Shown piece by piece: positions 17,941-26,994 of a DNA stretch of 64,000 nt. Location of the stretch: assembly GCA_035625025.1 (NCBI GenBank), contig DASPQJ010000040.1, positions 1 to 64,000 of the forward strand, given 5' to 3'. The notes below the pieces were generated by a model, which had not been told where the DNA came from, ran no database searches, and worked only from the letters and a program-made list of their open reading frames with translations. Both the position numbers and the translations under genes were made by a program. Numbering within the stretch: position 1 is the stretch's first letter; each line of letters starts with the position of its first letter. The DNA is from Bog-793 sp035625025. GTDB lineage: Bacteria; Actinomycetota; Acidimicrobiia; Acidimicrobiales; Bog-793.

Positions 17941-18549
17941 TTAGTACGCTGCCCAGGGCGCGTGGCCGAAACCGAAGATTCGGCCGACGGCGACACCAGT
18001 CGATTCCCGCACGAGCGGGCCCAGCTCGGAAAAGATCAGCTTCTCGGAGCTCGCTGGTGGGGACACCTGGACGGAAAGACCATCTTGCGCGCCGACGTAC
18101 TTTGCCCACAAGGCATCGATCGCGTCGGTGACAATGATCACGCTGTTCCCGCTCATAAGCGCCTTCGAAGTCTCTAGGAGTGCAATTGATGCATCGGCCG
18201 CACTGACCCTTTTCAACGCAGAGGGGGCGACATGATAGGTCTTTCGCAGTAGGTTCCACTCGACGCGGAGGGACGCGGCCGACCCCGTGACGAAGACCAA
18301 ACCTGCGCGGTGGTCCGCGTACAGCGTTGCCGCTTGCTTGAGACGAGCGGAGAGGTCGGCGCCAGCGGAGCGGTTCGCGACCGGTTGTCCGAGAACAACG
18401 ATCGCCATCGCGGGTTTGATTGCCGAAGGTGCGGTCGACAGTCGGGACGAGATCACCACCTGGACACCGCACACGACGACATACACGACGGCCACGATCA
18501 AAGCGAGGGAAACGAGCTTGATGACCCAGCGGACCGGCGTGAACAGCAT
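17941..18549 (-). CDS. Membrane-anchored DUF218/YdcF-like protein
   Basis: 202 residues. An N-terminal transmembrane helix (LVSLALIVAVVYVVVCGVQVV) is followed by a domain with AIVVLGQPVANRSAGADLSARL, ARLKQAATLYADHRAGLVFVTG and a later SVIIVTDAIDALWAKY. This is the pattern of DUF218 (YdcF/SanA/ElyC-like) proteins, which sit at the membrane and are linked to envelope maintenance; biochemical role unknown. The gene ends 104 bases before tRNA-Gln and starts 15 bases after gltX ends, on the same strand, so it is probably co-transcribed with gltX. Confidence 0.75.
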   Translation of the reverse strand: MLFTPVRWVIKLVSLALIVAVVYVVVCGVQVVISSRLSTAPSAIKPAMAIVVLGQPVANRSAGADLSARLKQAATLYADHRAGLVFVTGSAASLRVEWNLLRKTYHVAPSALKRVSAADASIALLETSKALMSGNSVIIVTDAIDALWAKYVGAQDGLSVQVSPPASSEKLIFSELGPLVRESTGVAVGRIFGFGHAPWAAY

Positions 18550-18564
18550 GGCCGCAATTCCCCC

Positions 18565-19998
18565 TTACGGACCTGAAGCTGCGGGAGGCGACACCTCGCC
18601 GAGAGCAGCCTCGATCCGTGACATCGTCCGCTCCCTGCCGAGCACCTCGAGGGATTCGAAAAGCGGTAGGCCCACGCTCGTTCCCATCGTTGCGACGCGA
18701 ACCGGAGCCTGAGCCTGGCTGAGCTTACGCCCGACGTGACCGGCGACAGCGGTAAGCGCCTCGCGCAGAGAAGTTGACGTCCACGGGCCGTCCTGGAACA
18801 GCGCACGCGTTTCCTCGAGGATCATCTTCGCCGCCTCGTCCCGACGCACAGCCTTGTCGAATGCCGACGGGTCAACGACAAAGGGCTCGTCGAACAGGAA
18901 CTCGACCAAGCCGATAACCTCGCCCAATGTCACAACACGCTCTTGGATGAGCGGGGCGAGACGGGTCAATAGCTCGGCGTCCAAGCACCCGGACGGCCAG
19001 GGAACGGCCGTGCCATCGAGAAAACGACGTGCTCTTTCGACGAATTCACCCACGGTGAGGGCGCGCAGGTAGACCGCGTTGAAATGTGCGAGCCGCTTCT
19101 CGTCAAAGTACGCGGGCGAGACATTGACGTCTTCGAGACGGAACTCGTCGATCATTTCCTCCACGGTTAGGACCTCGCGCTGATCGGGGGGTCCCCACCC
19201 GAGCAAGGCGAGGTAGTTGCGCATCGCCTCGGGCAAGTAACCCTGCGCCCGGTAGTCCTCGACGGCGACGCGATCGTGCCTTTTCGAGAGCTTCTGGCGC
19301 TTGTCGTTCACGAGGATCGGCAGATGAGCGAACACGGGAAGTGCGGTCCGACCGAGCGCCTCCCAGACGAGGACCGCCTTCGGCGTCGTCGGTAAATGCT
19401 CCTCCGCCCGGACCACATGTGTGATCCGCATGTCGATGTCGTCGGCGACCACGGCGAGGACGAAAAGCGGATCGCCGCTCGACTTCACTAGAACGAAGTC
19501 TTCGATCGTCGAGTTCGCGAATTCGACGTTCCCGCGCACGACGTCCCGCACCACTGTGACGCCCTCGTCGGGAACGCGGAACCGGAGGACGCGACCGGGC
19601 CCGGGAACGAGCCCGCGGTCGCGACAGAAGCCGTCGTAACCGGGCACCGGGTTGTACTTCGTCCGCGCGTCGATCACTTGGCGCGTGCAGTCGCACGCGT
19701 AAGCGTGCCCGGAGTCATAGAGCTGGCGCGCCGCGACTTGGTAAACCTCCCGACGTTCGGACTGGAAGAACGGACCCTCATCCCAGGAGATGCCTAGCCA
19801 CTCCAGCGCCGAGAGGATTCCGTCGATCCAGTCCGCGTGGCTTCGCTCCCGATCGGTGTCCTCGATGCGAAGGATGAACTTTCCTCCGAGGCGACGCACG
19901 AACAGCCAGTTGTACAGCGCGGTCCGGGCTCCCCCGACATGGAAATACCCCGTCGGAGAAGGAGCGAAACGGACGCGAGGTGTCGCCGGAGCCGTCAC
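18565..19998 (-). CDS. gltX: Glutamyl-tRNA synthetase
   Basis: A class I aminoacyl-tRNA synthetase that charges tRNA-Glu and, in bacteria without glutaminyl-tRNA synthetase, often also tRNA-Gln. The HIGH-type signature is in FAPSPTGYFHVGGARTALYN; the KMSKS-type signature is KLSKRHD. Length about 477 residues is normal. GTG 19998 overlaps the ferredoxin stop as GTGA, which suggests translational coupling; an ATG at 20031 in the same frame lies inside the ferredoxin gene. Substrate tRNA genes for Glu and Gln follow downstream on the same strand. Confidence 0.95.
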   Translation of the reverse strand: MTAPATPRVRFAPSPTGYFHVGGARTALYNWLFVRRLGGKFILRIEDTDRERSHADWIDGILSALEWLGISWDEGPFFQSERREVYQVAARQLYDSGHAYACDCTRQVIDARTKYNPVPGYDGFCRDRGLVPGPGRVLRFRVPDEGVTVVRDVVRGNVEFANSTIEDFVLVKSSGDPLFVLAVVADDIDMRITHVVRAEEHLPTTPKAVLVWEALGRTALPVFAHLPILVNDKRQKLSKRHDRVAVEDYRAQGYLPEAMRNYLALLGWGPPDQREVLTVEEMIDEFRLEDVNVSPAYFDEKRLAHFNAVYLRALTVGEFVERARRFLDGTAVPWPSGCLDAELLTRLAPLIQERVVTLGEVIGLVEFLFDEPFVVDPSAFDKAVRRDEAAKMILEETRALFQDGPWTSTSLREALTAVAGHVGRKLSQAQAPVRVATMGTSVGLPLFESLEVLGRERTMSRIEAALGEVSPPAASGP

Positions 19999-20189
19999 TC
20001 CTCGACGATTGAGATCGACCGCGTCGGGCACGACGTCACCGCCTGCTCGACGAAACCGCGAAGCTCCTCGGTCGGATGCTCGTCGAGAACGTAGAGGTAA
20101 CCGTCTTCACGGACTTCAAACACCTGCGGCAGAATCCCCGTGCAGACGCCGTTGGTCCGGCAGGTGTCAAAGTCGACAACAACACGCAA
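19995..20189 (-). CDS. Small 3Fe-4S-type ferredoxin
   Basis: A 64-residue ferredoxin of the single-cluster type. It shows FDTCRTNGVCTGILPQVFEV and later VTSCPTRSI, giving three cysteines in the C-x5-C...C-P arrangement typical of actinobacterial [3Fe-4S] ferredoxins that donate electrons to cytochromes P450 and other oxygenases. I start it at TTG 20189 behind a GGGGG tract because the protein then opens MRVVVDFDTC, as relatives do; the frame continues upstream. No P450 or ferredoxin reductase is near. It overlaps the gltX start by 4 bases. Confidence 0.85.
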   Translation of the reverse strand: MRVVVDFDTCRTNGVCTGILPQVFEVREDGYLYVLDEHPTEELRGFVEQAVTSCPTRSISIVEE

Positions 20190-20283
20190 TCTAAGCCCCC
20201 TCGATCCATCGATCCGCCCGCCAGACCAGAGGTTAGCCAGCTCCAAGACCCGACCGCAGCCCTCCGTTACGCTCAGGGACACT

Positions 20284-21588
20284 GTGGCCGCGATCAGACA
20301 CCCGGTCAGAATCGCCGCCGGACTCGTGCTGCTGCTCGGCGCGGCCCTCGCCGTCGCTTTCGCCGCCGGGGTGTTCCGGCCGACGCCTCCGAGCCTCACT
20401 CCCGCACAGCGCAAAGCGCGGGCAGCTGAAAGGGCCACAAGACGGCTCCTCGCCGAGGAGTCGTCCACGGTCCGAGGAGCCGAGGCTCTCGTCAAGGTGA
20501 AACTCCCCCGACACGCGTCCCCGCCGCCCCGTGCTCCCGAGGTCCCACCAAGACTGTTCAGTGCTCCGCTCACTCCCGTAGAAGTGCTCGGATTCGTGCC
20601 GTATTGGGAGATTCCGAACATCACCGCGACCGAGCTCGCCGACACGAGCGTGCTCGCGGTCTACGGAGTCGAGGTGGCAAGCAGCGGGGGATTCCTCGAG
20701 TCCGGACCCGGCTGGACCTACTACGCGAACACGGGATACGGCGGTCTCACCTCCGCCGCGCACCGCGCAGGTGATCGTGTGCTTTTCACGGTCTCGACGA
20801 CCAGCTCCTCCGTCATCAACAGCCTGGCTCGTCACCCCGAACCGACGAGCACGCGGCTTGCCACGGCCATCGCAGGCTCGGTCGCGTCAGGTGGGCTCGA
20901 CGGGGTCGACCTCGACATCGAAGGCTCGTCACAGGCCGACCGTTCCGGTTTCGTCAGCTTCATCACCGATCTCATGGGGTCACTGCGACGCGACGGCATG
21001 CGCAAGACAGTCGTCCTCAACTGCTACCCGCAGTCGGCGGGCGACGAGACGAACTTCTTCGACGTGGCGAGGCTCGCGCCCCTCGTCGACCAAGTCTTCA
21101 TCATGGACTACGACATGGAGCAGTACTCGAACTCCTCGGCGAACGCGCCCCTCGCGAGCAAGGACCTCGGACTGAGTGACGTCCAGTCGCTCATTCAGTA
21201 CCGTCGCGTCGTTCCCGCGTCGAAACTCATCCTCGGGGTCCCCTTCTACGGGGTCGACTTCATCACGGCCACCGGAGCACCCGGTTCGGAAACCCTGACC
21301 CCGTCACCGTCCGTCGAGACGTACGCGAACGTCGTGGCCGCGGGGAAGACCCCACTGTGGGACCCGGAATCCCTTACCGTGTGGACGCATTACCGGGTCG
21401 GCTCGACGTGGCACGAGACTTGGTACGACGACCCGATCAGCATCGCTTTGAAACGCGCACTCGCGGCCCGACTCCATCTCGCCGGGGTCGGCGTCTGGGC
21501 GCTCGGGTTCGAGGGGAACACCACCGAGATGCTCACCGCGCTCGACGGCGGCTCACCACCGAGGCGGGTACTGACCACTTCAAGTTGA
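20284..21588 (+). CDS. Secreted or membrane-anchored GH18 glycoside hydrolase
   Basis: About 434 residues from GTG 20284 (AGGGA 5 bases upstream). An N-terminal hydrophobic segment (IAAGLVLLLGAALAVAFAAG) acts as signal or anchor, followed by an Ala/Arg/Pro-rich linker and a GH18 TIM barrel starting VEVLGFVPYWEI. The catalytic motif DGVDLDIE lies at about residues 206-213, with the terminal glutamate as acid. Later VFIMDYDMEQYSNSS and GVGVWALGFEG complete the barrel. GH18 members hydrolyse chitin or peptidoglycan-type glycans; similarity to spore/peptidoglycan-type GH18 enzymes makes cell-wall glycan a likely substrate, by inference. Confidence 0.88.
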   Translation: MAAIRHPVRIAAGLVLLLGAALAVAFAAGVFRPTPPSLTPAQRKARAAERATRRLLAEESSTVRGAEALVKVKLPRHASPPPRAPEVPPRLFSAPLTPVEVLGFVPYWEIPNITATELADTSVLAVYGVEVASSGGFLESGPGWTYYANTGYGGLTSAAHRAGDRVLFTVSTTSSSVINSLARHPEPTSTRLATAIAGSVASGGLDGVDLDIEGSSQADRSGFVSFITDLMGSLRRDGMRKTVVLNCYPQSAGDETNFFDVARLAPLVDQVFIMDYDMEQYSNSSANAPLASKDLGLSDVQSLIQYRRVVPASKLILGVPFYGVDFITATGAPGSETLTPSPSVETYANVVAAGKTPLWDPESLTVWTHYRVGSTWHETWYDDPISIALKRALAARLHLAGVGVWALGFEGNTTEMLTALDGGSPPRRVLTTSS

Positions 21589-21599
21589 CGTTTGCCCCG

Positions 21600-21875
21600 T
21601 CAGCTGCCAGAAGAGCTCTCCGACCGAGCTACGGCGCGCATCAGCCGCGACTTGCGACGGGCCGCCTGATTGGGGTGGATGACCCCTTTGGCCGCCGCCT
21701 TGTCAATGCGCCGTGCGGCCGCGGCGACCTTGGCCGCGACATCGTCGGCTCCGTCTTCGGCCGCGAACAGCGCGCTCCTCGTACGCGTCTTCAACTCTGA
21801 GCGCACCGACTTGTTGCGCTCGCGCTGGGACTCACTCTGCCCGATGCGCTTTATCTGACTTTTCGTGTTCGCCAT
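21600..21875 (-). CDS. rpsT: 30S ribosomal protein S20
   Basis: 91 residues starting MANTKSQIKRIGQSE, basic and alpha-helical, with the family segments RNKSVRSELKTRTR and KGVIHPNQAARRKSRL. S20 binds 16S rRNA early in 30S assembly. ATG 21875 has AGGGA upstream; an upstream in-frame extension to 21926 lacks family similarity. It is divergent from lepA, the usual arrangement in many bacteria, and its end is 11 bases from the end of the convergent GH18 gene. Confidence 0.96.
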   Translation of the reverse strand: MANTKSQIKRIGQSESQRERNKSVRSELKTRTRSALFAAEDGADDVAAKVAAAARRIDKAAAKGVIHPNQAARRKSRLMRAVARSESSSGS

Positions 21876-22006
21876 GGATTCCCTCGAGCTCGCACCCCTG
21901 ATTTCTTGCCTGGACGGGTGGCGCATCGTACCAGGCCAGCACGCCTGCCCGGACCCTCGCCCCAGCGAGCAGGCCCCGGAAGGCAGGACCCGACGGAGAT
22001 GGCACG

Positions 22007-23803
22007 ATGTGCAACATGGTCGACACGTCGAGGATCCGGAATTTCTCGATCATCAGCCACGTCGACCATGGCAAGTCGACGCTGTCGGATCGGATCCTCG
22101 AGCTGACCGGTGCCGTCGACCCCCGCGACATGCGCGAGCAGTTCCTCGACTCGATGGACATCGAACGTGAGCGCGGCATCACGATCAAGGCGCAGAACGT
22201 CCGCGTCCACTGGCATGGGCACGTGCTGCACCTCATCGACACCCCCGGTCACGTGGACTTCGGCTACGAGGTCTCCCGCAGCCTCGCCGCCTGCGAGGGT
22301 GTCGTCCTCCTCGTCGACGCGTCACAGGGGATCGAAGCACAGACGCTCGCCAACTGCTACCTCGCGCTGGAGAGTGAACTCGAGATCGTCGCGGCGCTGA
22401 ACAAGATCGACCTGCCCGCCGCGGACCCCGACCGCTACGCAGCAGAGATTGAGAACGTGCTCGGCATCGCCGCCGACTCAGTTCTCAGGATCTCGGCGAA
22501 GACGGGCGCAGGGGTGCCGGAACTGCTCGACGCCGTCGTTGCCCGCATCCCCGCGCCCAAGGGCGACGTGGGGTCGCGCCTGCGGGCGCTCGTGTTCGAC
22601 TCGTACTACGACCAGTATCGGGGGGTGATCAGTGCCATCCGGGTCGTCGACGGCGCGCTGCGCTCGGACATGCGGATCCGATTCATCCAGGCCAGCGTCA
22701 CGCACGACGTCGAGGAAATCGGTGTCCGCGCGCCAGCTCCAACGCCCGTCGGCGAGCTCGGTCCCGGAGAGGTCGGCTACGTCGTCGCCAGCGTGAAGGA
22801 CATCGGCGAAGCGCGAGTCGGGGAGACGATCACTGACGCGGCGCGACCGGCCCACGACCCGCTCGCCGGATACCGGGACCCCAAACCGATGGTCTTCTGC
22901 GGGATCTACCCGATCGACGGGGACGAGTTTCCGGAGCTGCGCGACGCCCTCGAGCGGCTCAAGTTGAATGACGCGAGCATCAGCTACTCCCCAGAGACCT
23001 CGACCGCCCTCGGTTTCGGCTTCCGCTGCGGATTCCTCGGCCTGTTGCACATGGACATTGTCCGCGAACGGCTCGAACGCGAGTTCAACCTCTCGCTCAT
23101 CGCGACAGCGCCATCGGTCGGCTTCGTCGCCCATCTCACCGACGGGACGACGCAACTCGTCGAAAATCCCTCGGCATTGCCGCCGCAACAGAGTCTCGAC
23201 CACGTCGACGAGCCCATGCTGCGGGTCACGATCGTGACCCCGGTCGAGCACGTGGGCACGATCATCGACCTCTGCCAGGCCAAACGCGGACGCCAGGACA
23301 GAATGCAGTACCTGTCCGCCGATCGGGTGGAGCTCGTCTACACCGTCCCGCTCGCCGAGATCGTCGTCGACTTCTTCGACCAGCTGAAGAGCCGGACGAA
23401 GGGGTACGCGAGCCTCGACTACGAACCGGCGGGGACCGAGACGGCGAACCTCGTCAAGGTCGACATCCTGCTGAATGGCCAGCCCGTCGATGCCTTCTCC
23501 TCGATCGTCCACCGGGCACGCGCCGAGGAGTACGGCCGCAGGATGACGGACAGGCTGCGGCGGGTCATCCCCCGCCAGCTCTTCGACGTGCCGATCCAGG
23601 CCGCGATCGGGGGGCGGATCGTCGCCCGCGAGACCGTGAAGGCCAAACGCAAGGACGTGCTCGCCAAGTGTTACGGAGGTGACGTCACGAGGAAGCGCAA
23701 GCTGCTCGAGAAGCAGAAGGAGGGCAAGAAGCGCATGAAGTCGATCGGCCGCGTCGAGATCCCCCAGGAGGCGTTCGTCTCAGTGCTCCGCCTCGACGAG
23801 TAG
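22007..23803 (+). CDS. lepA: Elongation factor 4 (back-translocating GTPase)
   Basis: 598 residues, the normal LepA length. GTPase motifs are all present: SHVDHGKST (G1), RERGIT (G2), DTPGHVDF (G3), NKIDLP (G4) and SAKTG (G5). The C-terminal LepA-specific domain has RQDRMQYLSADRVELVYTVP and ends with the lysine-rich KCYGGDVTRKRKLLEKQKEG. It acts on the ribosome to remodel stalled or mistranslocated complexes. ATG 22007 has GGAG 8 bases upstream; an in-frame ATG follows three codons later. Confidence 0.97.
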   Translation: MCNMVDTSRIRNFSIISHVDHGKSTLSDRILELTGAVDPRDMREQFLDSMDIERERGITIKAQNVRVHWHGHVLHLIDTPGHVDFGYEVSRSLAACEGVVLLVDASQGIEAQTLANCYLALESELEIVAALNKIDLPAADPDRYAAEIENVLGIAADSVLRISAKTGAGVPELLDAVVARIPAPKGDVGSRLRALVFDSYYDQYRGVISAIRVVDGALRSDMRIRFIQASVTHDVEEIGVRAPAPTPVGELGPGEVGYVVASVKDIGEARVGETITDAARPAHDPLAGYRDPKPMVFCGIYPIDGDEFPELRDALERLKLNDASISYSPETSTALGFGFRCGFLGLLHMDIVRERLEREFNLSLIATAPSVGFVAHLTDGTTQLVENPSALPPQQSLDHVDEPMLRVTIVTPVEHVGTIIDLCQAKRGRQDRMQYLSADRVELVYTVPLAEIVVDFFDQLKSRTKGYASLDYEPAGTETANLVKVDILLNGQPVDAFSSIVHRARAEEYGRRMTDRLRRVIPRQLFDVPIQAAIGGRIVARETVKAKRKDVLAKCYGGDVTRKRKLLEKQKEGKKRMKSIGRVEIPQEAFVSVLRLDE

Positions 23804-23847
23804 TCCGACGGCGCGAGCGGCCGCATCCCCCTCGACGTCCGTGATCT

Positions 23848-23874
23848 TCAGCACTCGGTAGAATTGAGTGCTGA
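23848..23874. promoter_or_regulatory. CIRCE operator for HrcA
   Basis: TCAGCACTC, a 9-base spacer, then GAGTGCTGA: a perfect 9-bp inverted repeat matching the CIRCE consensus (TTAGCACTC-N9-GAGTGCTAA) at 16 of 18 arm positions. It lies 57 bases upstream of hrcA, so the hrcA-dnaJ unit is probably autoregulated by HrcA and induced by heat. Confidence 0.92.
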
Positions 23875-23930
23875 TACAGGGTGCGCCTCAGGCGGCCCGT
23901 TCTGTCTAGCAGCAAGGGGCGGGAAGACAC

Positions 23931-24956
23931 GTGGCAACGAAGGACCCAGCGATCGACGCGAGGAAGTCCACGATCCTGCGCCAGGTGATCTCTGAGCACA
24001 TCCAGACCGGCCAGCCGATCGGCTCCGCGCACGTCGTGCGCAACCCCGAAATCGACGTCTCTCCCGCGACCGTACGCTCCGACATGGCGGCGCTCGAGCG
24101 GGAAGGCTACCTCACCCATCCCCACACGAGTGCCGGTCGCATCCCGACGGACAAGGGGTATCGGTACTTCGTGGACCACCTCGACGAATCGAACGCGCTC
24201 GACCCGGCGAGCGCAGAGCAGGTCGAAGCGTTCTTCAAGCGGGCGCACGGCGAGCTCGAGCGGATGCTGCGCGACACCTCGCGACTGCTCTCCCAGCTGA
24301 CCGACTACGCCTCGGTCGTCGTCGGCCCGACGCACGAAGCACTGACCATCCGGTCGTCGCTCCTCGCCCGTCTCGGTCCGCGCACCGCTCTCCTCGTCGT
24401 CGTGCTTTCGGATGGTGTCGTCGAAAAAAGGTCGCTCGAGATCGACGAAGCGGTGAGCGACGCGGACATCGAACAGGCGAACGCGTCGCTGCGCGAGCAG
24501 CTCCCCGGTCAGACCCTCGGCCGCCTGGCCCCGATGACCATCTCGGGAGTCAGAACAATCGACCGCATCGTGCAGTCCTGCTACGCGGTTCTCCCCGCGA
24601 TCCCACCGTTCGACTCGAGCGGTGAGGACGTCTTCGTTGGTGGCGCCTCGCACATGGCGGACCAGTTCGGCGCGGCGGAGACCGTGCGCGAGGTGCTCGC
24701 CATCCTCGAGCAGTCCTTCGTCGTCGTCTCGCTGATCAGCGATCTACTGGCCCAAGGCCGGTCCGTGGCGATTGGCGCGGAAAGCGGCCTGCCGTCGCTC
24801 GCGGAGTGCTCGCTCGTCGTCGCGCCCTACGAGGTCAGCACCAAGCTCGTCGGGACGATCGGGGTGCTCGGGCCGACGCGGATGAACTACCCACAGGCAC
24901 TGGCGACCGTCGCCGTCGTGAGCCAGCGTCTCAGCCGCGAACTGTCGGGCAACTAA
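23931..24956 (+). CDS. hrcA: Heat-inducible transcription repressor HrcA
   Basis: 341 residues. The N-terminal winged helix contains ILRQVISEHIQTGQPIGSAH and VSPATVRSDMAALEREGYL, followed by the family signature HPHTSAGRIPTDKGYRYFVD. The C-terminal part has the GAF-like dimer domain and the conserved QRLSREL ending. HrcA binds CIRCE and represses chaperone genes; a CIRCE copy lies just upstream. GTG 23931 follows a GGGCGGGAAG tract. dnaJ starts 24 bases downstream. Confidence 0.96.
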   Translation: MATKDPAIDARKSTILRQVISEHIQTGQPIGSAHVVRNPEIDVSPATVRSDMAALEREGYLTHPHTSAGRIPTDKGYRYFVDHLDESNALDPASAEQVEAFFKRAHGELERMLRDTSRLLSQLTDYASVVVGPTHEALTIRSSLLARLGPRTALLVVVLSDGVVEKRSLEIDEAVSDADIEQANASLREQLPGQTLGRLAPMTISGVRTIDRIVQSCYAVLPAIPPFDSSGEDVFVGGASHMADQFGAAETVREVLAILEQSFVVVSLISDLLAQGRSVAIGAESGLPSLAECSLVVAPYEVSTKLVGTIGVLGPTRMNYPQALATVAVVSQRLSRELSGN

Positions 24957-24980
24957 GAAACCCGACATGGGGAACAACTA

Positions 24981-26090
24981 GTGGCCCGAGACTTCTACGA
25001 GATCCTGGGAGTCCCGCGCAACGCTTCCGAAGAAGAGATCAAGCGCGCCTACCGGCGGCTCGCCCGGGAACTCCACCCCGACACGAGCGGCAACGCCGAG
25101 TCCGAAGCGCGCTTCAAGGAAGTGACGCTCGCCTACGAGACCTTGCGGGACCCGGAACGTCGGCGACGCTACGACATGTTCGGTCCCGAAGGCGAGCGCG
25201 TCGGTCCGCAGGGTCCGGGCGACATCTTCACGACTGGATTCGGCGACTTGTTCAACGCGTTCTTCTCCGGCGGAGGATTCGGAGCGACGACCGTCAACAG
25301 AACCCGACGCGGGGAGGATGTCGAAGTGACGCTCGATCTTCCCTTCGAAGGCGCCGTGTTCGGGGCGGAGCGGCCGATCACTTTCCGCGGGATCGTGCCC
25401 TGCCCGGCCTGTTCGGGATCGGGTGCCCGCCCCGGAACAACTCCCATCACGTGCACCCAGTGCGGCGGATCCGGTCAGCAACGCCGCGTCCGCCAGTCGA
25501 TTCTCGGCCAAGTCGTGAGCGCGACGCCGTGCACCCGCTGCCGGGGACTCGGCGAGGTTATCGAATCGCGCTGCACCGATTGTCGGGGCGACGGACGTCG
25601 CGTCGACAATCGGACCATCACCGTCGACGTGCCCTCCGGCGTCGACAACGGCACCACGCTCCGCATCAGCGGCGCCGGCGCGCCGGCGCTGCGCGGCGGC
25701 GTCCCCGGGGACCTCTACGTCCACGTCCGGGTCGCCCCCCACCCTCGATTCGAACGGTCCGGCACGGACCTCGTCACCTCGGAGCACGTGTCGATGGCCC
25801 AGGCTGCCCTCGGCGCCGAGATCGACGTCGAGACCCTCGACGGGACAGAGACGATCGCGATCCCGCCAGGCACCCAGACCGGAAGGATCGTCCGACTGAA
25901 AGGACGGGGCGTTCCCGAGGTGCGGGGGCGCAACCGCGGCGACCTCCACATCCAGATCGTCGTCGACACGCCGGCCGGTCTCACCAAGGACCAGGAGCGC
26001 CTGCTCCGGGAGTTCGCGGCACAGCGGGGGGAGGAGCTCGCCTCCGAGGAGCCCGGCATCATCTCCCGCATCCGGTCGAGCTTCGGCTGA
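24981..26090 (+). CDS. dnaJ: Chaperone DnaJ
   Basis: 369 residues with all canonical parts: J domain with HPD at residues 32-34, a Gly/Phe-rich region (FFSGGGFG), four zinc-finger repeats of the CxxCxGxG type (CPACSGSG, CTQCGGSG, CTRCRGLG, CTDCRGDG), then two beta-rich C-terminal domains. It stimulates DnaK ATPase and delivers unfolded clients. GTG 24981 is used. The hrcA-dnaJ pairing without grpE or dnaK is typical of the second dnaJ locus of actinobacteria. Confidence 0.96.
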   Translation: MARDFYEILGVPRNASEEEIKRAYRRLARELHPDTSGNAESEARFKEVTLAYETLRDPERRRRYDMFGPEGERVGPQGPGDIFTTGFGDLFNAFFSGGGFGATTVNRTRRGEDVEVTLDLPFEGAVFGAERPITFRGIVPCPACSGSGARPGTTPITCTQCGGSGQQRRVRQSILGQVVSATPCTRCRGLGEVIESRCTDCRGDGRRVDNRTITVDVPSGVDNGTTLRISGAGAPALRGGVPGDLYVHVRVAPHPRFERSGTDLVTSEHVSMAQAALGAEIDVETLDGTETIAIPPGTQTGRIVRLKGRGVPEVRGRNRGDLHIQIVVDTPAGLTKDQERLLREFAAQRGEELASEEPGIISRIRSSFG

Positions 26091-26162
26091 CCGGCGGCAC
26101 GAACGGGTTCCGCCGCCATTTTCCCTGCCGACTTCGACACCGTTCGGCGCGCCGCCGCGGTC

Positions 26163-26876
26163 GTGTTCGTCCCCGATCTCGCCGCACCCGAGCTCGAGCC
26201 CGAAGACGCCCACCACCTCGCCAACGTTCTGCGACTCGCGAAAGGTGATCTCGTCATCGCCTCGGACGGCAGGGGGGCGTTCCGGCCCTGCCGACTCGAG
26301 TTCGGCGCCCCGCCCGAGCGGGGATCTTCCCGCGCCAGCCGGTCACGCCTCGCGCGCCTCGCGCTCGCCGGCCCGGTCGCAACGATCCCGCCGCCCGACC
26401 CGCCGCTCATGGTCGGGTTCGCCCTGCACAAAGGTGAGCGGCCCGAATGGGCGGTCCAGAAGCTCACCGAGCTCGGCATCGACCGCATCATCACGTTCAC
26501 GACGGCGCGCACCGTCGTTCGTCTCGACGACACGATGGCCGGACGGCGCGGCGATCGCCTGCGGCGCGTCGCGCGGGAGGCGGCGGCGCAATGCCGACGG
26601 GTGATCCTGCCCGAGGTCGACGACCCGGTGCCCTACGAGATGGTGCTCGCCAGCTTCCCCGGCGTCCTCGCCGTCGCCGAGCCCGGGGCACCCCCCCTCG
26701 CCGCCTCGACGACGGGGGTTCTCGTCGGTCCGGAGGGCGGTTTCACAGAAGAGGAGCTCGGCCGGGCGCCGACGCTTGTCGGCCTCACCGACACCGTGTT
26801 GCGCGCCGAGACCGCCGCGGTCGCGGCCGGCGTGCTGCTCGTGTCGATTCGGACCGGACGCGTCCGTCCGCGTTAG
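26163..26876 (+). CDS. rsmE: 16S rRNA m3U1498 methyltransferase
   Basis: A SPOUT-family methyltransferase of 237 residues. The N-terminal PUA-like part has EDAHHLANVLRL, and the C-terminal knot carries LVGPEGGFTEEEL and DTVLRAETAAVAAG, both diagnostic. It methylates U1498 of 16S rRNA using SAM. GTG 26163 gives MFVPDLAAPELEPEDA; the frame is open slightly upstream (RRAAAVVFVPDL) and relatives often begin there, so the true start may be a few codons earlier. It follows dnaJ closely, the usual arrangement. Confidence 0.92.
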   Translation: MFVPDLAAPELEPEDAHHLANVLRLAKGDLVIASDGRGAFRPCRLEFGAPPERGSSRASRSRLARLALAGPVATIPPPDPPLMVGFALHKGERPEWAVQKLTELGIDRIITFTTARTVVRLDDTMAGRRGDRLRRVAREAAAQCRRVILPEVDDPVPYEMVLASFPGVLAVAEPGAPPLAASTTGVLVGPEGGFTEEELGRAPTLVGLTDTVLRAETAAVAAGVLLVSIRTGRVRPR

Positions 26877-26994
26877 CTGGCGACCGATCACACGGGGACA
26901 CCCAGCACCACGCTGCGTGGTGGAGTACCGTGATGGATCGAAGCCGCCGGGCTCGGGCGCCCGGCGGGACAGAGGATGAACGGCCTGGACCCCG

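Noticed and set aside
22478..23512. Long leftward open frame opposite lepA (344 codons)
   Set aside because: It is the antisense shadow of a highly conserved gene; composition is Asp/Arg/Val-rich as expected from reverse GC-rich codons, with no family similarity.
24978..26216. Leftward 412-codon frame opposite dnaJ and rsmE
   Set aside because: Spans two real genes on the other strand and reads as low-complexity Asp/Arg/Gly sequence.
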